NCBI RefSeq assembly: GCF_003344965.1
Contig: NZ_CP031194.1
Location: 2,356,001 to 2,420,000 of the forward strand
Length of the DNA stretch: 64,000 bases
Reading direction: 5' to 3'
Source: Streptomyces paludis
GTDB taxonomy: Bacteria > Actinomycetota > Actinomycetes > Streptomycetales > Streptomycetaceae
Part shown: in pieces, positions 8,297 to 18,157 of the stretch
Position numbering within the stretch: the first letter of the stretch is position 1
Layout: each line of letters starts with the position of its first letter
Notes under the pieces: generated by a model
What the model was told of the DNA's origin: nothing
The model's input: the letters and a program-made list of their open reading frames with translations, nothing else
Databases searched by the model: none
Translations under genes and position numbers: made by a program

Positions 8297-9298
8297 ATGG
8301 CCACGGACGCACCCGCCGCGCCCTCCGAAAAGGAGGGCGCGGCCCCGGCCACGGACCAGGACGCCATCCTCCGGGAGGAGCGCCGCCGGGAGCGGCGCAG
8401 CCGCTGGTACCGCCGCGATGTGCGGTGGAGCCCGTACGCGCTGATCGCCCCGTTCTTCGTCTTCTTCCTGGCCTTCGGGCTCTTTCCGCTGCTCTACACC
8501 GGCTGGGCCTCGCTGCACCGGGTGGAGCTGACGGCGCCCACCGACATGGAGTGGGTGGGGCTGCGGAACTTCTCGCGGCTGCTGAGCGACGACTTCTTCT
8601 GGAACGCGCTGCGCAACACCCTGACCATCGGGGTGATCTCGACCGTCCCCCAGCTGCTGATGGCGCTGGCCATCGCCCATATGCTCAACTACCGGCTGCG
8701 CGGCTCGATGTTCTTCCGGGTCGCGGTCCTCACCCCGTACGCCACCTCGGTGGCCGCCGCGACGCTCGTCTTCGTCCTGCTCTTCGGGCGGGACTACGGG
8801 ATGATCAACTGGGCGCTGAACATGGTCGGTATCGACCCGGTCGACTGGCAGAACGGCACCTGGACCTCCCAGTTCGCCGTCTCGACCATCGTCATCTGGC
8901 GCTGGACCGGCTACAACGCGCTGATCTATCTCGCGGCGATGCAGTCGATCCCCGACGATCTGTACGAGTCGGCGGCGCTGGACGGGGCCTCGCGCTGGCA
9001 GCAGTTCCTGCATGTGACCGTGCCGTCGCTGCGGCCGACGATCCTGTTCACGGTCGTGGTCTCGACGATAGGGGCGACCCAGCTGTTCGGTGAGCCGCTG
9101 CTGTTCAACGGCTCGGCGGGCGCGAACGGCGGGTCCGACCACCAGTTCCAGACGCTGGGTCTCTATCTGTACGAGCAGGGCTGGGTGAATCTGCATCTCG
9201 GCCGGGCCTCGGCGATCGCCTGGACGATGTTCCTGATCCTGCTGCTGATCGGCGCGGTGAACTGGCTCGTCAGCCGTCGTCTGCGCAAGAGTTCGTAG
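8297..9298 (+). CDS. cebF: Cello-oligosaccharide ABC transporter permease CebF
   Basis: A 333-residue MalF-type permease with six membrane helices. The cytoplasmic EAA loop, which docks the ATPase, is visible as YESAALDGASRWQQFLHVTVP near residues 222-242. The gene starts three bases after the cebE stop and 9 bases precede cebG, so the three are translated from one mRNA. No ATPase gene is present nearby; in Streptomyces the shared ATPase MsiK, encoded elsewhere, energises this importer. Confidence 0.92.
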   Translation: MATDAPAAPSEKEGAAPATDQDAILREERRRERRSRWYRRDVRWSPYALIAPFFVFFLAFGLFPLLYTGWASLHRVELTAPTDMEWVGLRNFSRLLSDDFFWNALRNTLTIGVISTVPQLLMALAIAHMLNYRLRGSMFFRVAVLTPYATSVAAATLVFVLLFGRDYGMINWALNMVGIDPVDWQNGTWTSQFAVSTIVIWRWTGYNALIYLAAMQSIPDDLYESAALDGASRWQQFLHVTVPSLRPTILFTVVVSTIGATQLFGEPLLFNGSAGANGGSDHQFQTLGLYLYEQGWVNLHLGRASAIAWTMFLILLLIGAVNWLVSRRLRKSS

Positions 9299-9307
9299 AG
9301 GAGACAC

Positions 9308-10258
9308 ATGTCGACGACGACTTCGCGGACCCCGGCCCTCGGCGGGGAGCACGGCGAGAACGGCAGCGCCGGCCAGCGCGACCAGGACGGCAAGGGCGGC
9401 AAGCGCGGTAAGGGCGGTAAGGGCAAGGGCGCGGGCCGCCAGCTGCACGGCGGAAAGATCACCTACGCCGTGCTGACCCTCTTCACCGTCGGTTCGCTCT
9501 TCCCCCTGGTGTGGACGGCGATCGCGGCGTCCCGCAACAACACCCGGCTCGCCCAGACGCCGCCGCCGTTCTGGTTCGGCGGGAACCTCTTCAAGAACCT
9601 GGAGATCGCCTGGACCGACGCCAACATGGGGACGGCCCTCTTCAACACGACGCTGGTCGCCGGGTCCATCGCCGCCGGTACGGTCCTCTTCTCGACGCTC
9701 GCCGGCTTCGCCTTCGCCAAGCTGCGCTTCCGGTTCCAGAACGTGCTGCTGCTGATGGTGATCGGCACGATGATGGTGCCGCCCCAGCTCAGCGTCGTAC
9801 CGCTCTACATGATGGTCGCCAAGCTGTCGTGGACCGATCAGCTCCAGTCCGTCATCCTGCCCACCCTGGTCAGCGCCTTCGGGGTGTTCTTCATGCGGCA
9901 GTACCTGCTCGGCGCGCTGCCCGGCGAGCTGGTCGAGGCGGCGCGCGTGGACGGCGCGAGCAGCTGGCGTGTCGTGTGGCACGTCGTCTTCCCCGCCGCG
10001 CGGCCCGCGATGGCCGTGCTGGGGATGCTGACCTTCGTCATGGCCTGGAACGACTTCTTCTGGCCCATCATCGCGCTGACGCAGAACGGCAGTCCCACCG
10101 TGCAGGTGGCGCTGACCGGGCTCGGCCGCGGCTATATCCCCGACCAGTCGGTGATCATGGCCGGCGCGCTGCTGGGCACGCTGCCGCTGCTGATCGCCTT
10201 CGTACTGTTCGGCAAGCACATCGTCGGCGGGATCATGCAGGGCGCGGTCAAGGGCTGA
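9308..10258 (+). CDS. cebG: Cello-oligosaccharide ABC transporter permease CebG
   Basis: A 316-residue MalG-type permease. A 40-residue Gly/Lys-rich hydrophilic amino end ([16 protein letters not shown]) precedes the first helix; the EAA loop reads [20 protein letters not shown]. It partners CebF in the membrane. The basic Gly-Lys leader is longer than in most MalG homologues and may touch lipid head groups or RNA; that is speculation. Confidence 0.92.
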   Translation: MSTTTSRTPALGGEHGENGSAGQRDQDGKGGKRGKGGKGKGAGRQLHGGKITYAVLTLFTVGSLFPLVWTAIAASRNNTRLAQTPPPFWFGGNLFKNLEIAWTDANMGTALFNTTLVAGSIAAGTVLFSTLAGFAFAKLRFRFQNVLLLMVIGTMMVPPQLSVVPLYMMVAKLSWTDQLQSVILPTLVSAFGVFFMRQYLLGALPGELVEAARVDGASSWRVVWHVVFPAARPAMAVLGMLTFVMAWNDFFWPIIALTQNGSPTVQVALTGLGRGYIPDQSVIMAGALLGTLPLLIAFVLFGKHIVGGIMQGAVKG

Positions 10259-10442
10259 GCCGGTACGTCGGCGTTCCGCCCGCGCCGCCGCCCCCGCTCG
10301 TACCGCCCACGCTCGGACCGCGCCCGTCCGTACAGCGACCGTCCGAACAGCGCCCACCGCCGACAGACCCCGCCGCGGCGCGTCCCATGGACGCGCCCCG
10401 CGCCCCTCACCCCCCATCCCTACGGTCATTGGGAGCTGCATC

Positions 10443-11852
10443 ATGTCCGACACCTTTCCGGCGGGCTTCCTGTGGGGCACCGCCACAGCCGCTTATCAGA
10501 TCGAGGGCGCGCCCCAGGAGGACGGCCGTACGCCGTCCATCTGGGACACCTTCAGCCATACGCCCGGCAAGACCGAGGGCGGCGCGACCGGCGACATCGC
10601 CGTCGACCACTACCACCGCCGGGCCGAGGACGTCCGGCTGATGGCCGACCTCGGGCTCAACGCGTACCGCTTCTCCGTCTCCTGGCCGCGGGTCCAGCCC
10701 ACCGGCCGGGGACCCGCCGTCCAGCGCGGGCTGGACTTCTACCGCGGGCTCGTCGACGATCTGCTCGACCACGGCATCGAGCCCGTCCTCACCCTCTACC
10801 ACTGGGACCTGCCGCAGGAGCTGGAGGCGGCAGGCGGCTGGCCGGAGCGCGAGACCGCGTACCGCTTCGCCGAGTACGCCCGCCTGGTCGGCGAGGCGCT
10901 GGGCGACCGGGTGCGGCGCTGGACCACCCTCAACGAGCCCTGGTGCAGCTCCTTCCTGGGGTACGGCTCCGGGGTGCACGCCCCCGGCCGGACCGACCCC
11001 CTGGCCACCCTGCGCGCCGCCCACCACCTCAATCTCGGCCACGGTCTCGCGGCCCAGGCGCTGCGCTCCGTGCTCCCGGCCGGCGGCCAGGTCTCCGTGA
11101 GCCTCAACCCGTCGTGCGTACGGGCCCGTACACAGTCGCCGGACGACCTGGACGCGCGCCGCCAGATCGACGCCCTCGCGAACCGGATCTTCAGCGGGCC
11201 GATGCTGAACGGCGCGTACCCCGAGGACCTCATCGCGGACACCGCGCGCCTCACCGACTGGTCCTTCGTGCAGAGCGGTGACGAGGCGCTCTGCAAGCAG
11301 CCGCTGGACTCGCTGGGCATCAACTACTACACGCCCGCGGTGGTCTCGGCGTCCACCGACCCGACCGCCGAGCGCCACGACGGTCACGGCGCGAGCGACC
11401 ACTCCCCCTGGCCGGGGGTCGACTCGGTCGCCTTCCACCAGCCGCCCGGCGAAGTGACCGAGATGGGCTGGTCGGTGGACCCGACCGGGATGTACGAGCT
11501 GCTGATGCGCTACTCCCGCGAGGCGCCGGGCGTACCGTTGCAGATCACCGAGAGCGGCGCCGCCTACGACGACAAGCCGGACGCCGACGGTGTCGTCCAC
11601 GACCCCGAGCGGATCCGCTATCTGCACGCCCATCTGTCGGCCGTACGGCGCGCGATCGACGACGGCGCCGATGTCCGGGGCTACTTCCTCTGGTCGCTCA
11701 TGGACAACTTCGAGTGGGCGTACGGATACACCAAGCGCTTCGGCGTCGTCCGCGTCGACTTCGAGACCCAGCGCCGCACCCCGAAGTCCAGCGCCCACTG
11801 GTACGCGAAGCTGGCCGCCACGGGCGTCCTCCCGGACGTGCCCCTCGGCTGA
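10443..11852 (+). CDS. bglC: Intracellular beta-glucosidase BglC, GH1
   Basis: A 469-residue family-1 glycoside hydrolase that splits imported cellobiose to glucose in the cytoplasm. The acid/base glutamate is in TTLNEPWC and the nucleophile in [10 protein letters not shown]; the amino end [19 protein letters not shown] is the family signature. There is no signal peptide. It follows cebG after 184 bases without an obvious terminator, and GGGAG nine bases before the ATG is its ribosome site. Removal of cellobiose by BglC sets how long CebR stays released. Confidence 0.95.
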   Translation: MSDTFPAGFLWGTATAAYQIEGAPQEDGRTPSIWDTFSHTPGKTEGGATGDIAVDHYHRRAEDVRLMADLGLNAYRFSVSWPRVQPTGRGPAVQRGLDFYRGLVDDLLDHGIEPVLTLYHWDLPQELEAAGGWPERETAYRFAEYARLVGEALGDRVRRWTTLNEPWCSSFLGYGSGVHAPGRTDPLATLRAAHHLNLGHGLAAQALRSVLPAGGQVSVSLNPSCVRARTQSPDDLDARRQIDALANRIFSGPMLNGAYPEDLIADTARLTDWSFVQSGDEALCKQPLDSLGINYYTPAVVSASTDPTAERHDGHGASDHSPWPGVDSVAFHQPPGEVTEMGWSVDPTGMYELLMRYSREAPGVPLQITESGAAYDDKPDADGVVHDPERIRYLHAHLSAVRRAIDDGADVRGYFLWSLMDNFEWAYGYTKRFGVVRVDFETQRRTPKSSAHWYAKLAATGVLPDVPLG

Positions 11853-12088
11853 CGCGGCCCCGTCACTACTTGACGGTGCCTATCTCCCGGTCGGCCGCCC
11901 CGACACCTCTCGGCGCGGCCGGCACGGCGGCGAGCGGCATTCTTCGTACGGTCACGGTCACGGTCATTGTCACAGCTGGCCTCCCCCGAGTACGGCGCTC
12001 CCTGGAACCTGGAGCCTGGAACCTCTTCAATCCGTCACTCTGCGTAATATGCCCACGCTGTCGGAGCGTTGAACCGCGCCACCGCCCC

Positions 12089-12106
12089 TTGGCGACTTCA
12101 CGCCAA
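12089..12106. other. 18-base inverted repeat between bglC and a sensor kinase gene
   Basis: TTGGCG and CGCCAA flank ACTTCA. It lies in the 282-base gap between the convergent bglC and kinase genes and may be a weak terminator. Short GGTCAC and CCTGGAA repeats are also present in this gap; I see no gene. Confidence 0.3.
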
Positions 12107-12134
12107 TACGCGCTCTGATGTTTGGTAAGCGCTC

Positions 12135-13571
12135 TCACGTCCTGGCCGTCGCCGCCCTGCGCGAGGGCCACCAGCTCCGCCCCGGCCCCCTCCCCCGGCC
12201 GCGCAGCCGGTGGCCCGCGCGCCGGGCGTCCGGGCCATGGAGGCCGTGCATGCCGTGCAGGCCGATCCAGATCCGGATCTCGGTGCCGCCGAGGACCGAG
12301 CGGCCGATCCGTACATCGCCGCCCGTCGACTCCGCGACCCGGCGCGCGATGTCGAGGCCGAGGCCGGTGGAGCCGTCACGGGCCCCGCTGTTGCCCCGGG
12401 CGAGCGCGGCCTCGGGGTCGGCGATGCCCGGGCCCGCGTCGGAGACCAGGACGATCACGGCGTCGTCACCGTTGTGGACATCGACGGCGAACGCCGTGCC
12501 CTCCGGGGTGTGGCGGAAGACATTGCCGAGCAACGCGTCCAGCGCGGCGGCGAGTTCGGCGCGTACCACCGGGATACGTACCGGCCGGTCAACGCCCGCG
12601 AGGCGTACCGTACGGCCCTCGTCCTCCGCCAGCGCCGACCAGAAGTCCATCCGCTCCCGGACGACCTCGGAGACGTCGCAGCCGCCCGCCGGCCCGGCCG
12701 CGACCGTCCTCGGGGTGGCCTCGCGGGCGGTGCGGATGATCGTGTCGACCTCGCGCTCCAGCTGCGCGACCGCCGCCCTGGTCTGGTCGGCGGCCGGCCC
12801 CTCACCCAGCGAGGCGGCGTTGAGACGGAGCACGGTGAGCGGGGTGCGGAGCCGGTGCGAAAGGTCGGCGGCGAGTTCGCGTTCATTGGCGAGAAGCCCG
12901 ACGACCTGGTCGGCCATCGAGTTGAAGGCGAGCGCGGCGGACCGCAGTTCGGCGGGCCCCTCCTCCGGGACCCGTACGCCGAGCTTCCCCTCACCGAGGG
13001 CGTGCGCCGCGCCCGCGAGCCGCCGGGCGGGCCGCACCATCCGTACACCGAGCCGGTCGGCGACCGCGACCGACCCGACGATCAGCGCGAGACCGACCCC
13101 CGAGAGGACCAGCCACGCGGTGGTGACCCCGTTGGTGACCTCGTCCCGGGGCACATGGATCTCGACGACCGCGATCCGGCCGGAGCCGAGGGCGATCGGC
13201 TGGAGCAGTACGGAGCCGCCCGGCGCGGCGGCGGTGGCGGCGCGCGGCTCACGCTGGACGGTGCGCAGGTCCTTGGCGGCGGCCCGGGTCGTGCCGATCT
13301 CCAGCGCCGGCGCGGACCCGTCGGGCGCCGCCGGGACATGGACCGCCATCCGCCCGGCCGCCCCGGCCTGGGTGGAGGCCATCGCGCGCTCCAGGGCGCC
13401 CCGTTCGGTGGTGATGGAGAGGGTCGGGCCGATCGCGGCGGCCTGCCGCTCGGCATTGGTCAGGGCCCGGTCCCGGGCCATCTCCTTGATCACCAGCCCG
13501 AGGGGCACGGCGAAGGCCACCACGACCATCACCGTCGCGGCGAGCGCCACCTTGACCAGGGCCCACCTCAT
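12135..13571 (-). CDS. Two-component sensor histidine kinase
   Basis: A 478-residue membrane kinase: TM1 near residues 5-27, a roughly 120-residue extracytoplasmic sensor loop, TM2 near 148-170 (TTAWLVLSGVGLALIVGSVA), HAMP, the dimerisation box with phospho-acceptor His in DLSHRLRTPLTVLR, then an ATPase domain with LLGNVFRHTPEG (N box), DAGPGIAD (G1) and GSTGLGLDIARR (G2). The final 30 residues are Arg/Gly-rich and unconserved. It overlaps the upstream regulator gene by four bases (ATGA), so the two are translationally coupled. The signal is unknown. Confidence 0.92.
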   Translation of the reverse strand: MRWALVKVALAATVMVVVAFAVPLGLVIKEMARDRALTNAERQAAAIGPTLSITTERGALERAMASTQAGAAGRMAVHVPAAPDGSAPALEIGTTRAAAKDLRTVQREPRAATAAAPGGSVLLQPIALGSGRIAVVEIHVPRDEVTNGVTTAWLVLSGVGLALIVGSVAVADRLGVRMVRPARRLAGAAHALGEGKLGVRVPEEGPAELRSAALAFNSMADQVVGLLANERELAADLSHRLRTPLTVLRLNAASLGEGPAADQTRAAVAQLEREVDTIIRTAREATPRTVAAGPAGGCDVSEVVRERMDFWSALAEDEGRTVRLAGVDRPVRIPVVRAELAAALDALLGNVFRHTPEGTAFAVDVHNGDDAVIVLVSDAGPGIADPEAALARGNSGARDGSTGLGLDIARRVAESTGGDVRIGRSVLGGTEIRIWIGLHGMHGLHGPDARRAGHRLRGRGRGPGRSWWPSRRAATART

Positions 13572-14260
13572 AGGGGCGGCTCCAGCTTCACACCGACACC
13601 GCGCAGTGTGTGCAGATAGCGCGGGCGCGCCGCCGTCTCGCCCAGTTTCCGCCGCAGCCAGGACAGATGGACGTCAATGGTCTGGTCGTCGCCGTACGAC
13701 TGCTGCCACACCTCGGCGAGCAGCTCCTTGCGCGGTACGACAACACCCGGGCGCGCGGCGAGAAAGGTCAGCAGGTCGAACTCCCGCCGGGTCAGATCCA
13801 GCCGTCTGCCGTCCAGTTCGGCCTGGCGGCGCAACGGATCGATGGCCAGCCCACCGACCCGGAGCACCCGCGGCGACGCGGCCCCCGGCTCGGCGGTGGC
13901 CCGCGCCCGGCGCAGCACGGCGGCCATCCTGGCCGACAGGTGCTCCACGGAGAACGGCTTGGTGAGGTAGTCGTCGGCGCCGTCGTTGAGCAGCCGTACG
14001 ATCTCCGTCTCGTCGTCGCGCGCGGTGGCGACGATCACAGGAACGTCGGTGATGCCGCGCAGCATCTTCAGCGCCTCCGACCCGTCGAGATCGGGCAGTC
14101 CGAGATCGAGAATGACCATGTCGAACCGGAAATGAGCGACTTCACGCAGCGCCTCCAGGGCCGTCCCGACGCTGCGCACGGTGTGGCCCGCCTCGGTCAG
14201 ATGCCGGATGAGGGCGGAGCGTACGAACTGGTCGTCCTCGACGACGAGCACACTGGGCAT
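13568..14260 (-). CDS. OmpR-family response regulator
   Basis: A 230-residue regulator with a receiver domain (acidic pocket VVEDD, phospho-acceptor Asp in MVILDLGLPDLDG, switch Thr in VIVATARDD, Lys in LTKPF) and a winged-helix DNA-binding domain (LTRREFDLLTFLA to YLHTLRGVGVKLEPPL). The ATG at 14260 gives the standard OmpR length; earlier in-frame starts add an unrelated low-complexity stretch. It is cotranscribed with the kinase gene downstream. Confidence 0.93.
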   Translation of the reverse strand: MPSVLVVEDDQFVRSALIRHLTEAGHTVRSVGTALEALREVAHFRFDMVILDLGLPDLDGSEALKMLRGITDVPVIVATARDDETEIVRLLNDGADDYLTKPFSVEHLSARMAAVLRRARATAEPGAASPRVLRVGGLAIDPLRRQAELDGRRLDLTRREFDLLTFLAARPGVVVPRKELLAEVWQQSYGDDQTIDVHLSWLRRKLGETAARPRYLHTLRGVGVKLEPPL

Positions 14261-14429
14261 GGGCGGCACCGTACGCCATTCGGGTGAGGCGGGGAGGCGT
14301 GTCGCGACGGTCGGGCATCGGTGGGGGCATCGGTGGGGCGGTACGCGGAACCGGTTCTGACGCTCCGTTGTCCTGGGAGACGGGTGTTCTGTGGGGCTCC
14401 TGGGACAACTGGTGGGTGTGTGGGGCACT

Positions 14430-15059
14430 ATGGCCCCGATGAAGGCCCCGACGCGTACCGGACTCGTCCACACCACGGCATGGCTGCTCGCCACAGGTGC
14501 CGCCGTCACGCTGTCGTGGTGGGGGGTCCATACGGTCATGGCGGGTACGGCGTACGACCCTCCGCGTGCGCTCCCGTTGCCCGCCGGCAGTGCGCCGGAG
14601 CGGAGTGCCGAGCCGGCCGCCTCGTCCACCCGGCGGGCGGAGAGCCCGGCGGCGAAGCGGACACGGGCGGACGGGCCGGGCACGGAGTCACCGGCCGGTG
14701 GCGGCTCCGATTCGGGTTCCGGAAGCGGAAGCGGGAGCAGTGCCTCCGATCCGCCTGGGCCCAGCCCCTCGGCTCCGGCGCCGGAGCCCTCCCGTACCTC
14801 CGAACGCACCGGCGGGGGAACGGAGTCGGCGGCCGGTGGCCAGGTGAAGAGCTATACCGTCGACGGCGGCCGGGTCGCGCTCGATCTGGGCGAGTCCTCG
14901 GCGGAGCTGGTCTCGGCGACGCCGGAGGCGGGCTGGCGGATGCAGGTGTGGACCGAGCCGTACTGGATCCGGGTGACGTTCACGCTGGACGGCCGGGAGG
15001 TCTCCGTCTTCTGTACCTGGTACAACCATCCGCCGTTGGTCGAGTTCGACGACCGTTGA
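14430..15059 (+). CDS. Exported or membrane-anchored protein of unknown function
   Basis: About 209 residues. A hydrophobic segment near residues 12-35 (AWLLATGAAVTLSWWGVHTVM) is a signal anchor. A 95-residue Ser/Gly/Pro/Glu-rich linker without predicted fold follows, then a compact 70-residue carboxy domain (SYTVDGGRVALDLGESSAEL to FCTWYNHPPLVEFDD) rich in Trp and beta-type residues. It is divergent from the two-component system and could be its target or sensor partner. ATG at 14430 or 14439 are both possible. I recognise no family. Confidence 0.7.
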   Translation: MAPMKAPTRTGLVHTTAWLLATGAAVTLSWWGVHTVMAGTAYDPPRALPLPAGSAPERSAEPAASSTRRAESPAAKRTRADGPGTESPAGGGSDSGSGSGSGSSASDPPGPSPSAPAPEPSRTSERTGGGTESAAGGQVKSYTVDGGRVALDLGESSAELVSATPEAGWRMQVWTEPYWIRVTFTLDGREVSVFCTWYNHPPLVEFDDR

Positions 15060-15105
15060 CGGCATCAGCAGCATCTTTAAAGAAGCGAACGCCAAAGGGC
15101 GATCG

Positions 15106-15981
15106 TCACGAAGCGAACGTGCCCGCCGGCGGCAGCGGTGACGCCTTGGCCGTCGCGTCCGTGACCGCGGGGGCGCCGCCGGTGAAGTCCGTGAGGTCAC
15201 GCCCGTGTTCGACCCGTCCGGGGTGCGGGTCGCCCGCGATCCGGCGGGTCAGTTCGGCGAGGGGCAGCTCCCGGTCCGACGCCATCAGGACGGCGTTGCC
15301 GAAGCGCTTTCCGCGCAGCACGGCCGGATCGGCGGCGAGCGCGAGCTGTCCGAACACCCCGGCGGCGGTGGAGATCTGGCCGCGCAGATGGGCGAGGGGC
15401 GGTCCGTCGGCGAGGTTGGCCGCGTACCAGCCGTCCGGCCGCAGCGCCCGCCGTACCTCCCGCAGGAACTCCGTACTGGTCAGATGCGCGGGCGTACGGG
15501 CGCCGCCGAACACATCGGCGATCACCAGATCCGCCCATCCGTCCGGCACCTTGCCGAGCCCCGCGCGGGCGTCGGTGGCGCGGACGCGGATCCGGGCGCC
15601 CGGGTCGAGCGGCAGCCGCTCGCGTACGAAACGGATGAGCGCCGCGTCCAGTTCCACGATCTGCTGGGTGGACCGGGGGCGGGTCGCGGCGACATAGCGG
15701 GCGAGCGTGAAGGCGCCGCCACCGAGGTGGACGACGTGCAACGGGCGGCCGGGGGGCGCGACGAGGTCGGCCACATGCCCGAGCCGGCGCTGGTACGCGA
15801 ACGAGAGATACGCCGGGTCCGCCAGGTCGACATGCGACTGCGGGGCACCGTCGATCAGCAGCGTCCAGGCGCGACGGCGCTCCCGGTCGGGTATCAGCTC
15901 GGCAGTACCGCCGTCGACGGCCTCGGCGGTCCCGACGGGCTCGACGTCGCCGTCGCGCGCACTGCGTTTGTTCTTTGCCAC
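15106..15981 (-). CDS. Spermidine-synthase-like methyltransferase-fold protein
   Basis: A 291-residue protein with the Rossmann fold of spermidine synthases: nucleotide-binding VVHLGGGAFTLARY, acidic strand QIVELDAALIRFVRE, and VIADVFGG at the aminopropyl-transfer site. Lacking an amino-terminal oligomerisation domain and full polyamine-site motifs, it may not make spermidine; such short SpeE-like proteins are common in Actinobacteria and mostly untested. The start is a GTG. A 40-residue charged leader precedes the fold. Confidence 0.75.
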   Translation of the reverse strand: MAKNKRSARDGDVEPVGTAEAVDGGTAELIPDRERRRAWTLLIDGAPQSHVDLADPAYLSFAYQRRLGHVADLVAPPGRPLHVVHLGGGAFTLARYVAATRPRSTQQIVELDAALIRFVRERLPLDPGARIRVRATDARAGLGKVPDGWADLVIADVFGGARTPAHLTSTEFLREVRRALRPDGWYAANLADGPPLAHLRGQISTAAGVFGQLALAADPAVLRGKRFGNAVLMASDRELPLAELTRRIAGDPHPGRVEHGRDLTDFTGGAPAVTDATAKASPLPPAGTFAS

Positions 15982-16036
15982 CCGCCCATTATCGGCCGGG
16001 CCGGTGCCGGGAGGGGAATCAGTGCCGGGAGGAGCG

Positions 16037-16426
16037 TCAGGAGCAGCGGTCGGCGGCCTCGATCAGCCGCGCCGCCTCGCCCAGCGCCTCCCGCAGCACC
16101 GCCGGGTCCGTGACCGGTCCCGTCGTGTCGGGCGGCAGGAGCCAGTCCGAGCCGGTGACCGGCGGTTCGGCCGGGATACGCAGGCCGCGGCCGTCCGTCC
16201 GCGTACAGGCGCTGCCCGGCACGTCCCAGGCCGCCGCCGTGCCGGGCGGCACCAGAAAGCCGAGGGTGTCGCACGGGCCGTCGTGCAGCACGGGCCCCAC
16301 GGCCGGGGCTGCGCCGCGGCGCAGGATGTCGACCGCCTCCAGCCCCTGCCGGGCGGGCACCGTCACCAGATCGCACGGTTCCTCCGCGGGCCCGACCGCG
16401 TCCCCGGAATGCGCGCTGAACTCCAT
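16037..16426 (-). CDS. Small conserved streptomycete protein, primase/polymerase-like fragment
   Basis: A 129-residue soluble protein. Motifs such as LHDGPCDTLGFLVPPGTAAAW and GSDWLLPPD resemble the amino region of proteins labelled bifunctional DNA primase/polymerase in Streptomyces, but the acidic catalytic residues of a true prim-pol are not evident. I start at the ATG at 16426 because GGAGG lies five bases before it. It is divergent from the HTH/TPR regulator at 16691, a pairing that may be functional. Function unknown. Confidence 0.6.
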   Translation of the reverse strand: MEFSAHSGDAVGPAEEPCDLVTVPARQGLEAVDILRRGAAPAVGPVLHDGPCDTLGFLVPPGTAAAWDVPGSACTRTDGRGLRIPAEPPVTGSDWLLPPDTTGPVTDPAVLREALGEAARLIEAADRCS

Positions 16427-16690
16427 ACCGACCTCCAACGTGGGCGTCTTCCATGAGGTTCAACGCGACATCGCGTCAACAGCTACGGCGGCACGCCGCC
16501 GCAAAGGATGGCATTTCATGGCGGATCGTGGGCGAGAAATCCGATTTGTAGCAGAACTCGGTGTGAAGACCCCATCACAGACGGTACGTTCTTGATCCGC
16601 CGGAACAACCGGAGTCGGGCGCCGCGAGGCCGTGTCATCCATGGCACCGCGCCCGCGGCACCGACGGCTGTACCAGGAGAGGGCTCGGCC

Positions 16691-18133
16691 ATGGCGTCGT
16701 CTCGGGCAGTTCCCAACCTCGCCTTCCGCCGGTTGCGCGCCACGCACTCGCCGGGGGAGTTCGCCGCCGCCGTACGCCGGGCGGCACGCGAGATCGGTGA
16801 GCAAGTCGCCTGTGACGCACGTTATATCGGACGGGTCGAGGCAGGCGAGATCCGCTGTCCCAACTACGCGTACGAACGGGTCTTCCTGCACATGTTCCCC
16901 GGACTGACGCTCCAGGACCTGGGCTTCCGCGCCCGCGCGGAGGTACGGGGCAGAGCGGCGCGGCCCGCGCCGTTCCCCGTGACCGATCCACCGACCGATG
17001 CACTCACCGATCCGCCGGCCCGGCCCCCGGGTGGAACCGGCGCCCTCGGCGCAACCAGCGAAACCAGCGAAACCCAAGAGGAGAGCGACGTGCTGCGTCG
17101 CGCATTCATGACCAGCGGCTCCGTCACCGTGATGGCGGCGTCCCTCGGCCTCGGCGGTGTGCCCGCCGCCGCGGCCCCGCCCCCGCCCCCCGTCCTCTCC
17201 GTACCCGTGATCCCCTCCCCGCGGCGGGTCGGCGAGGCCGAGGTGAACGCCGTCGAGGACGCCGTACGGCGCATCCGGCTGCTCGACGACCGGCACGGCG
17301 CCGACGGCCTGTTCCGGCGCGCGGCCCAGCCGCTGCGCGCCGCGTACGCCCTGCTCGACGCGGGGGCCACGACCCGGCAGTCCACGGCGGACCGGCTGCA
17401 CGCCGGCGCGGGCGAGCTGTCGATCTCGGTGGGCTGGCTGGCGCACGACTCGGGCCGTCTCGACGACGCGCGCTCGTACTACGCGGAGGCGCTGGCGACC
17501 GCGCGGATCGCGGGCGACCAGGCGCTGGAGGCGCACGCCTTCTCCAACACCTCGTTCCTGGCCCGGGATTCGGGCCGCTGCCGGGAGGCCGTACGGGCCG
17601 CTCAGGCGGGCCGGCGCGCGGCGGGGCCGCTGGGCTCGGCCCGGCTGCTGTCGCTGCTCGCGCTCCGGGAGGCGGCGGGATGGGCCGGCCTCGGCGACCG
17701 CGCGGGGTGCGAGCAGTCCCTCGCCCAGGCCCACCAGCTCTTCGCCAAGGGCCCCCACGACGCCGACCCCGAGTGGATGTCCTTCTTCGGGGAGCCCGAA
17801 CTGGAGGCGCAGGAGGCGCTGTGCCACGAGGCGCTCGGCGACTGGGCGCGCGCGGCCCGGCACGCGCACCGCGCGACGGTCCTCCAGGAGCCGCACTTCG
17901 CCCGCAACCTCGCCCTGTACCGCGCGGAGCTGGCCACCTACCTGGCGCGCGCGGGGTCGCCGGACGAGGCCGCGGCGGCCGGCCACCAGGTGCTGGATCT
18001 GCTCGACGAGGTCCAGTCGTCCCGTATCCAGACGAAGCTCGCGTCCACCGCCCGCGCGCTGCTGCCCCAGCGGCGGATGCCGGAGGTCGGCGCCTTCCTG
18101 GAGCGGCACGCGTCGACGAACGTACGGGCGTGA
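16691..18133 (+). CDS. XRE-type regulator with TPR-like repeats (NsdA-like)
   Basis: A 480-residue protein. Residues about 10-75 form a helix-turn-helix (FAAAVRRAAREIGEQVACD ... YIGRVEAGEIRCPNYAYE). A variable linker and an Ala/Pro-rich hydrophobic stretch (FMTSGSVTVMAASLGLGG, near 138-160) that looks like a remnant signal segment follow. From about 185 on the protein is alpha-helical with tetratricopeptide-like pairs. This plan matches NsdA-type regulators that restrain sporulation and antibiotic genes in Streptomyces; the exact paralogue cannot be named. ATG at 16691 follows GGAGAGGG. Confidence 0.75.
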   Translation: MASSRAVPNLAFRRLRATHSPGEFAAAVRRAAREIGEQVACDARYIGRVEAGEIRCPNYAYERVFLHMFPGLTLQDLGFRARAEVRGRAARPAPFPVTDPPTDALTDPPARPPGGTGALGATSETSETQEESDVLRRAFMTSGSVTVMAASLGLGGVPAAAAPPPPPVLSVPVIPSPRRVGEAEVNAVEDAVRRIRLLDDRHGADGLFRRAAQPLRAAYALLDAGATTRQSTADRLHAGAGELSISVGWLAHDSGRLDDARSYYAEALATARIAGDQALEAHAFSNTSFLARDSGRCREAVRAAQAGRRAAGPLGSARLLSLLALREAAGWAGLGDRAGCEQSLAQAHQLFAKGPHDADPEWMSFFGEPELEAQEALCHEALGDWARAARHAHRATVLQEPHFARNLALYRAELATYLARAGSPDEAAAAGHQVLDLLDEVQSSRIQTKLASTARALLPQRRMPEVGAFLERHASTNVRA

Positions 18134-18157
18134 CGGCGGCGTTTTCGTCAGCCTAAG

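Noticed and set aside
6965..10486. 1173-codon open frame antisense to cebEFG
   Set aside because: It mirrors well-supported genes on the other strand; long antisense frames are normal in GC-rich third-position coding DNA.
12123..12137. TGGTAAGCGCTCTCA, resembling a CebR operator
   Set aside because: Only about 10 of 14 positions match, and it overlaps the stop codon of the kinase gene between convergent genes, with no promoter to control.
11866..12171. Possible 101-residue gene between bglC and the sensor kinase
   Set aside because: Short repeats (TVTVTV) arise from GGTCAC DNA repeats; no ribosome site or recognisable domain.
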